Of a stretch of DNA of 64,000 bases, positions 59,421 through 64,000 are shown in pieces. The position numbers and the translations under genes are program-made. Below the pieces are notes generated by a model. The model was not told the origin of the DNA and searched no databases. It saw only the letters and a list, made by a program, of their open reading frames with translations. Each line of letters starts with the position of its first letter. The first letter of the stretch is position 1. This DNA comes from Dichetophora obliterata (Eukaryota; Arthropoda; Insecta; Diptera; Sciomyzidae): NCBI GenBank assembly GCA_963920525.1, contig OY986437.1, forward strand, positions 96,349,175 through 96,413,174, read 5' to 3'.

Positions 59421-59783
59421 CAAATTTGTTGTTTTTGTTGAAAAAATTGGCTTTAAATCATTTGTGTTATAATAAATGAACGATTCTTAGGCAGAAAAAG
59501 TGCAATGTTAAAGATTGATAATGGTTTATGAAGAGAATCAAGTGAGTATAACATTTGATAAAGTCTGTTAAAAGAGAACATATTTTGAGCACAAATTTTC
59601 TCAGTATAAGATTCAGAGGTTCAATATCCAACATTCTACAGCACGTTTTCTTAAAATACATACATTGTGCTATAGTTTATGAACGCAGTGTACAAAATTA
59701 ATTTGTTTGTGAAAATTTAAAAAATTTATTCAAAAAAAGCTCAGGGCGAGGAGGTTCCAAGAGTTGACAACCCTGGATATGAC

Positions 59784-60522
59784 GGAATTCTTTGGATTTT
59801 AATGTTTTTGTAACTGAAATTGAGTTTTATTCGTTAAACATTGCTATATGCATAGGAACTTTTCCTTTTTTTTTCAAAGTAGAAGTTTTTGTGACCAATT
59901 TTGTGATTGTCGTATGAATACGATACACACTGTACATTCTTATGTTTGCACACGAGAAATATCTAGATTTTATCTCGACCTAAAAGGTAAAAGGGCTTAA
60001 GTCATTTAAGCTCTTTTTTCAGTTATTCCAATTACATGAAATATTTTTCTTAGCTCTACAAAAAGCACTTGTAAGCATTTTTCTGAAAATTTTTGTATGG
60101 AGCTTTGAAAAAAATTATATTTTCAAATTGCTTTCCTCTCCATTGGCTTAAATGCATTTAATCCTTTTTACCTTTTAGGTTGAGATATTTCTTTTCCGGC
60201 CATTTTTCATCATCAATATTTTGCTCATAGCTTTGTGTGTAATTTTTTTTTTTTTGTAGTCATGCAAACTTTTTCGTTTGCACATTCATTTCAACAATGT
60301 CTTAACAGTTTTTGTTTTTCTTTACTTGCCATAGACAATGTGTTGACTTTGTCATTATATCACTTTCTTTGTTCAATATTTTATTTTACTTTATTTTGCT
60401 TATTTTATCATTTTTCCCATTAAATAAACTCTTTAAGTCCTTTAGTTCTTCTCTGCTGCAGGATTTGTAATTACATTTTGATGTTTTATTTGTTCTCTTG
60501 TGTTATTTTCCGAAACTATTAG
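59784..60522 (+). other. 3' part of the syntrophin-like intron
   Basis: AT-rich. A pair of inverted phrases (TCTCGACCTAAAAGGTAAAAGG at 59972 and CCTTTTTACCTTTTAGGTTGAG at 60162) marks a small foldback of about 230 bp, 59960-60190. The acceptor is TTTTCCGAAACTATTAG. Confidence 0.5.
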
Positions 60523-60672
60523 ATCCGTATTGGCATGGTTAACGTCAGCGATGGCAAAAGTAAGCCCGAACCACTCAGTCTGAATCTAACGATGGAGCTG
60601 CTCACACTACAGAAGCTTGAAGTATTTACACCCACAAGCCTGCTACACAATGGGCCACCCATGGAGTCAAAG
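60523..60672 (+). CDS. Syn2: Gamma-syntrophin-like gene, second coding exon
   Basis: 150 bases, 50 codons, phase 0 on both sides, flanked by CTATTAG and a strong donor AAG|GTGAGT. GC and codon use are clearly higher than in the surroundings. The reading IRIGMVNVSDGKSKPEP, SLNLTMELLTLQKLEV then HNGPPMESK fits the first half of the split PH domain at the N-terminus of gamma-syntrophins (G...L.DG...P..L.L....L.LQ...V); the next exon should open the PDZ domain. Syntrophins bind dystrophin and recruit channels and signalling enzymes through PDZ. The gene symbol follows the Drosophila gamma-syntrophin homologue and is inferred. The gene continues past the window. Confidence 0.7.
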
Positions 60673-61430
60673 GTGAGTTTGGAAATAAGAATAAACAAAT
60701 TGTAGTTGAAACATGACTTTGAGCAATGATTCGTTGGATGAAAGAAGACTAATGTTTTTAGGTCAGAAATGTGTTATGGTAGGATTGAATTTGAAAAATA
60801 AAAAATAGCAAAGAAAAGTAGGGGAACTAGAATTTGGAGTCATAAGAATTAAAGGCTATGACGGAAAATAGAAGTAGAACTCCTTTATTAAAAGATTATT
60901 TGAAAAAAAAGTTATAGAGGACGGACAGATTATTTTTTTCATTAGGAGATGAAGCTGTCTAGGGAAAATTGGTGAACATAAAAATTTACATGATTTTAGT
61001 TGTGAGCTATTTAGACAACAACAAAAACTCTGTATACAGTCAATCACACAGCAGACTCACAAATAGCTACATATCCTGTTCAGTAGTCTTGAGTGATTCA
61101 GCTGAGACCAACCCACTGTTTAATTCTTCCGTGATTTGGCACCTGTTCGAATAAACTCGTAAGAATTTACTCATCGGCCATTTTATCGTTCGACTATTAA
61201 AGCTGTAAGTATTTTGAAACAAGCCTATAACTCTGCCAGGAATTGTGTGTATGCTCCATTTGCCTCTTATTTGTTTAGCTATTCATTTTTGTTCCACGAG
61301 GTTGGCGAAGTACACCAAGGCATTGAAGTTTTAGCCTCGCTAGAAGCTAATGTTTAACTGAAAGCTGGCTATTGATACAAACAGTTCTTCAATTATTGAT
61401 ATAAAATATTTACTTTTGTACAAATCCATA
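60673..61430 (+). other. Syntrophin-like intron, unremarkable part
   Basis: No further exon was found to the window end, so the next coding exon lies beyond 64 kb. Confidence 0.4.
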
Positions 61431-61432
61431 TG

Positions 61433-61640
61433 ATTTTTTGGAAAGTCTAGCCTTCAAACGATGCGTGTCAAAATTTCACGATAATTGGACATTTAGTTCA
61501 CAAGTGATGCAACTTTTATAATTTCTAAAACACTGGATAAAATTATTGGCGTCTGTAAAAACACTATTACTTGTGAACTAAACGTCAAATTATCATGAAA
61601 TTTTGACACATATCGTTTATAGGTTTACACTTTCCTAAAA
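61433..61640. repeat. Inverted repeat, arms about 75 bp
   Basis: The arms 61433-61508 and 61564-61640 share GGAAAGT.TA, AAACGAT..GTGTCAAAATTTC, GATAATT.GAC.TTTAGTTCAC and AAGT. The loop is about 55 bp. Probably a small foldback or a decayed mariner end. Confidence 0.75.
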
Positions 61641-61817
61641 TTATATGCGTCATCTATCTATCAGCCTAGGAACATATTGAGTTATATGATAAGGGTTACA
61701 AATTTTTGTTTTGGATGCATTTGATTGAAGTAATGTAAACGATATCGCTTTTTATATTTCTGGCCTAGACACAAAAAAATTAAATATTAATTACACTGTG
61801 CATGTCAAAATATCAAT

Positions 61818-62495
61818 CAAGCTGGAGATATATCATTTCAGCATAATTCGAGGACACTGAATTTAATGGCGTTTACCGTTTTTTTATCCTTCGGCCAGTT
61901 TTCGAGAAATTGCATGTTCAAGATCAAGTACATGTTGATGTAGTTTTTGTTAGAAAAACGATTTTCTTATTAACTTAATCGACTTCATGTCAATGAGTGA
62001 AACATTAAAAATTACTTGGAGAATGAATGTTTAAGCAGTTTAACCCTCTTATTGTCCAAATTGACCTCAGAAATAAAAAAAAAACTTTTTCGTATAAGAG
62101 CTCTGTTCAAATAAAAACATGTAAGCTTTTTGACGGAAAAATATTCCCCTGATATAGTGGCGCTAAATGTAATTACAAATTAAACCAAATTAACCATCCT
62201 TCTGTGTCCCTAAAACGACCTGAAAGGTATTAAAACCAAGTTTTCATATATATTTTTCTTTATTTTCTCAGATAGATTCATCTGTTTCTTTTGCTTCTTT
62301 ATGTAAATTCCAACAAATATCTCCTAAGAGAGCATCTAATTTCTTACCACTGTACCCAGTACTCGAGTCTCGCCGTCACCTAATGGAAACGTTAGCCATT
62401 CTCGAAAACGGACCGAAGAATTAAAAAACGGTCAACGGTCAACGGAATTAAATTCAGCATCCTCGAATTATGCCGAAATGATATGTCCCTAGCTT
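61818..62495. repeat. Inverted repeat, arms about 95 bp
   Basis: The arms 61818-61909 and 62400-62495 share CAAGCT.G.GA.ATATCATTTC, GCATAATTCGAGGA, CTGAATTTAAT and TTCGG.C.GTTTTCGAGAA. The spacer of about 490 bp is non-coding and includes a phrase repeated in diverged form (TTAACCCTCTTATTGTCC, TTAACCATCCTTCTGTGTCC). Confidence 0.75.
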
Positions 62496-62539
62496 GTTTG
62501 CAAAAAAAGTGACAAATGCATGCACAGTGTTATCGAAGA

Positions 62540-62830
62540 CTGTTATATTGTTTTCAAAAAATATTCTCCATGATGCTCAATACACCTGTCATTCAACGGC
62601 AATTCAATCAAGTCTTGAAGCACTTTTTCCACTCCGATTGAGGTAACTCAAAAATATTCGCTTTGAATGTATCATCCGCTTCTTCGGACGTCGAAAATCG
62701 TTGAGTATGATACTTTATTTTTATATACGGGAACAAAAAAAAAGTCTTTGCGTATTAGCTCTGGACTGTGCGGCGGATTTAAGTCGGTCAAAAATTTTTT
62801 GTTTAAGTCATTAGACGATGGTACAGGATG
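62540..62830 (-). pseudogene. Mariner (DD34D) transposase C-terminal relic
   Basis: On the minus strand PPHSPELIRKDFFF resembles the third catalytic motif (PPYSPDLAP.DFFLF) of mariner transposases, with Asp kept at DFF. YKNKV, then FDVRRSG after a shift, VEKVLQDLIE and IEHHGEYF match the usual mariner C-terminus. Stops occur at several places, and the rest of the protein is not seen. Distinct from the DD41D relic beside it. Confidence 0.72.
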
Positions 62831-62979
62831 CGCCATCATTTATGTCGGTATGTAAATAACATTAAAAAAAACCGTCAAATATCTTCCATAAATGAGATAT
62901 TTTTATTTAACTTGGACCTTTATAATTTATTAGTACCAGGTTTTGAATACAACATCAATGAATTTGGCCGCATCTATTG

Positions 62980-63840
62980 GCCAAGAAGAATATGCCCTTT
63001 TTGCAGCGTTCTCATCACTTTTTCGAAAATCTCTGGCGGTATAGCGATGATTTCGGCACGAATGTTTGCCTAGAGCTCGTCAATTGGCGTTGTATTCTTT
63101 GTTTTTCAAAAAACCCCACAAAAGGAAGTCCGAATGTGGTAAAATCTGGAAATCTGGGTGGCCAGTTAAAATTTTTTGACATCACACGTCCAGAAAATTT
63201 TTGTTGCAAAATTTGCATCATGACATACGGTTTGCAGTGTCATATGACGCTCCGTCTTGTTAAAACCAGTAACTGTATGGATATTTTTTACACATTTGTG
63301 GGCAGACATAATGAGCCAAAATCCGCTGGCCCAATGATGGTTTTTGCGCGAACGCCGCCCCAAACTGTCACTTTTTGGGTCGTGCAATGGTATTTCATGA
63401 GTGTCGTGGGGATTTTCCGTTCCCGAAAGTGGCAATTTTTCTTGTTAACGACCCTAGAGAGTGTAAAATGGGCTACGTCAGTCATCAAAGTTTGCTTTAA
63501 AAAATCAGGTTCAGTGCCAACAATTCGAGGGACTGTTGCGCAATATTCTTTGAGTCAATTGTACTTTTTATGGAAGCAAATACAAATCATTCTTTCAATG
63601 CTTCGCAAAGTGGTTTCACTGACGCGAAAATGCTGATCGCGGTGACGCTATGACACATGGGTACTCGGCAACACTCTTTCTTAACGTTTCAACCAGTTCA
63701 TTGAAACGTCTTTGGCGTTTGTGAATGGCATGTGAAAGATCTCCCACTGTCCATTGCTCAGCTAAATTCAACAGCAAATGACGAGTTGCGTTGTCCGACG
63801 GAATATCCACGTTGAGTTAATACAACTGAACGACTCTTTC
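62980..63840 (-). pseudogene. DD41D-like mariner transposase relic
   Basis: The minus strand begins near 63810 with MDIPSDNATRHLLLNLAEQW and HAIHKRQRRFNELVETLRKS (DNA-binding part). Then AHFTLSRVVNKKNC (63440-63475), KIPTTLMKYHCTTQKVTVWG and KTIIGP (63300-63420), and in another phase FNWPPRFPDFTTF (about 63150) and FFEKQRIQRQLTSS follow. The order and the WPPR.PD block match the relic at 13330-14040, but the sequences differ much, so they are different subfamilies. At least three phase changes and stops. Inactive. Confidence 0.78.
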
Positions 63841-64000
63841 ATATTTACAGCGTCACTATTTTGGAGCGTTCGGTGTTCGGTTCGGCTATTCATGGTTTAA
63901 ATTGTACTAAATTGGCGATTCAAAAATTATCTACTCAAGTCAATCAGCTAATAAATGTCAAAGTTATTCAATGTTTATATACCGACATTCAATATGGACC
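63841..64000. other. Window end, non-coding
   Basis: Probably the 5' untranslated end of the DD41D relic. Nothing further was recognised. Confidence 0.35.

Larger units (their letters stand above)
52340..59690 (+). mobile_element. Tc3-like element, left arm split by a hAT-type insertion
   Basis: The right end is the inverse of CACTGCGTTCATAAACTATA at 59690, followed by TA. The left end CACTACGTTCATAAACTATA is at 52340. The long inverted arm starts GTATGTA.TTTAAGAAA, continues to TGTTGGATATTG at 52408, and resumes at 57680 (GGATATTGAACCTCTGA) through AGTGAGTATAACA-type sequence to about 57805. The right arm is continuous (59505-59690). Removing the hAT-type insertion and its duplication leaves about 2.07 kb. 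It also hosts the MITE 58132-58610 and a dead transposase at 58905-59420. Confidence 0.85.
51244..59775 (+). mobile_element. hAT element with transposase remnant (outermost of nest)
   Basis: The left end is CAGGGTTGCTAACTC at 51244, and the right end is the inverse of CAGGGTTGTCAACTC, ending 59775. The flanking 8-mers GATACGAC (51236-51243) and GATATGAC (59776-59783) agree at 7 of 8. A + strand hAT transposase C-terminus lies near the left end (51640-51969). Most of the 8.5 kb is later insertions: the small MITE 51976-52239 and the Tc3-like element 52340-59690 with its own contents. Removing those leaves about 1 kb, so the hAT copy had already lost most of its gene. Confidence 0.82.
45854..60522 (+). 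other. 14.7-kb syntrophin-like intron
   Basis: Bounded by AAG|GTTTAT and CTATTAG|ATC, phase 0. Most of it consists of mobile elements: the MITE 46543-47090, the degenerate repeats and foldback element at 47.5-50.4 kb, the MITE 50547-50921 and the nested hAT/Tc3/hAT block 51244-59775. Without these it would be only a few kilobases. Confidence 0.6.

Overview
The window looks like an AT-rich, gene-poor stretch of an insect nuclear genome, most likely a cyclorrhaphan fly. The reasons are long introns, GT-AG exons, Tc1/mariner, hAT, pogo and LINE relics typical of Diptera, and no compact coding. No bacterial-style gene is present. The only host gene I can support is a gamma-syntrophin-like gene on the + strand. 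It is seen as a first coding exon (45794-45853) and a second coding exon (60523-60672), both phase 0, separated by a 14.7 kb intron. The identification rests on recalled family patterns and was not searched.

Layout. 1-4.5 kb: short-word and 123-bp repeat arrays. 4.5-6.6 kb: a young Tc1-like element (4611-6257) with IR/DR ends and one frameshift in its transposase, inserted at TA into an older repeat whose unoccupied relative lies near 29.1-29.5 kb. 7.5-9.1 kb: ATTCGTA-rich foldback elements with tRNA-like cores. 10-16 kb: a DD41D mariner relic, a hAT-type MITE with a perfect 8-bp target duplication, and two hAT-like end sequences. 17-19 kb: a palindromic 39-bp array, a pogo/Tigger-like transposase tail and a LINE reverse-transcriptase relic. 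22.8-29.5 kb: a foldback element with a tRNA-like core, an RTE-like LINE relic, a further MITE, a second copy of the hAT MITE and the empty-site repeat. 30-33 kb: a 23-bp minisatellite and mostly unremarkable sequence. 33.4-39.1 kb: a composite block in which an RTE-like LINE sits inside an I/R1-type LINE, next to a TTCGG-rich hAT-like foldback element. 39.7-47.1 kb: several repeat-armed elements and the first syntrophin exon. 47.5-60.5 kb: the syntrophin intron, with degenerate 250-bp repeats, two foldback elements of one family, and a deep nest. In that nest a hAT (51244-59775, with a transposase C-terminus) holds a Tc3-like element (52340-59690), whose left arm is split by a second hAT-type element (52409-57679), which itself holds a foldback element (52839-53816). 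61-64 kb: inverted repeats and two mariner-family relics.

The protein-coding mobile elements are nearly all broken. The most intact is the Tc1-like element. The strongest structural signals are the target-site duplications that date the nest, and a set of elements whose arms are each built from one short repeated word, several with a tRNA-like core. All coordinates were read by eye, so edges without a stated duplication may be off by some tens of bases.
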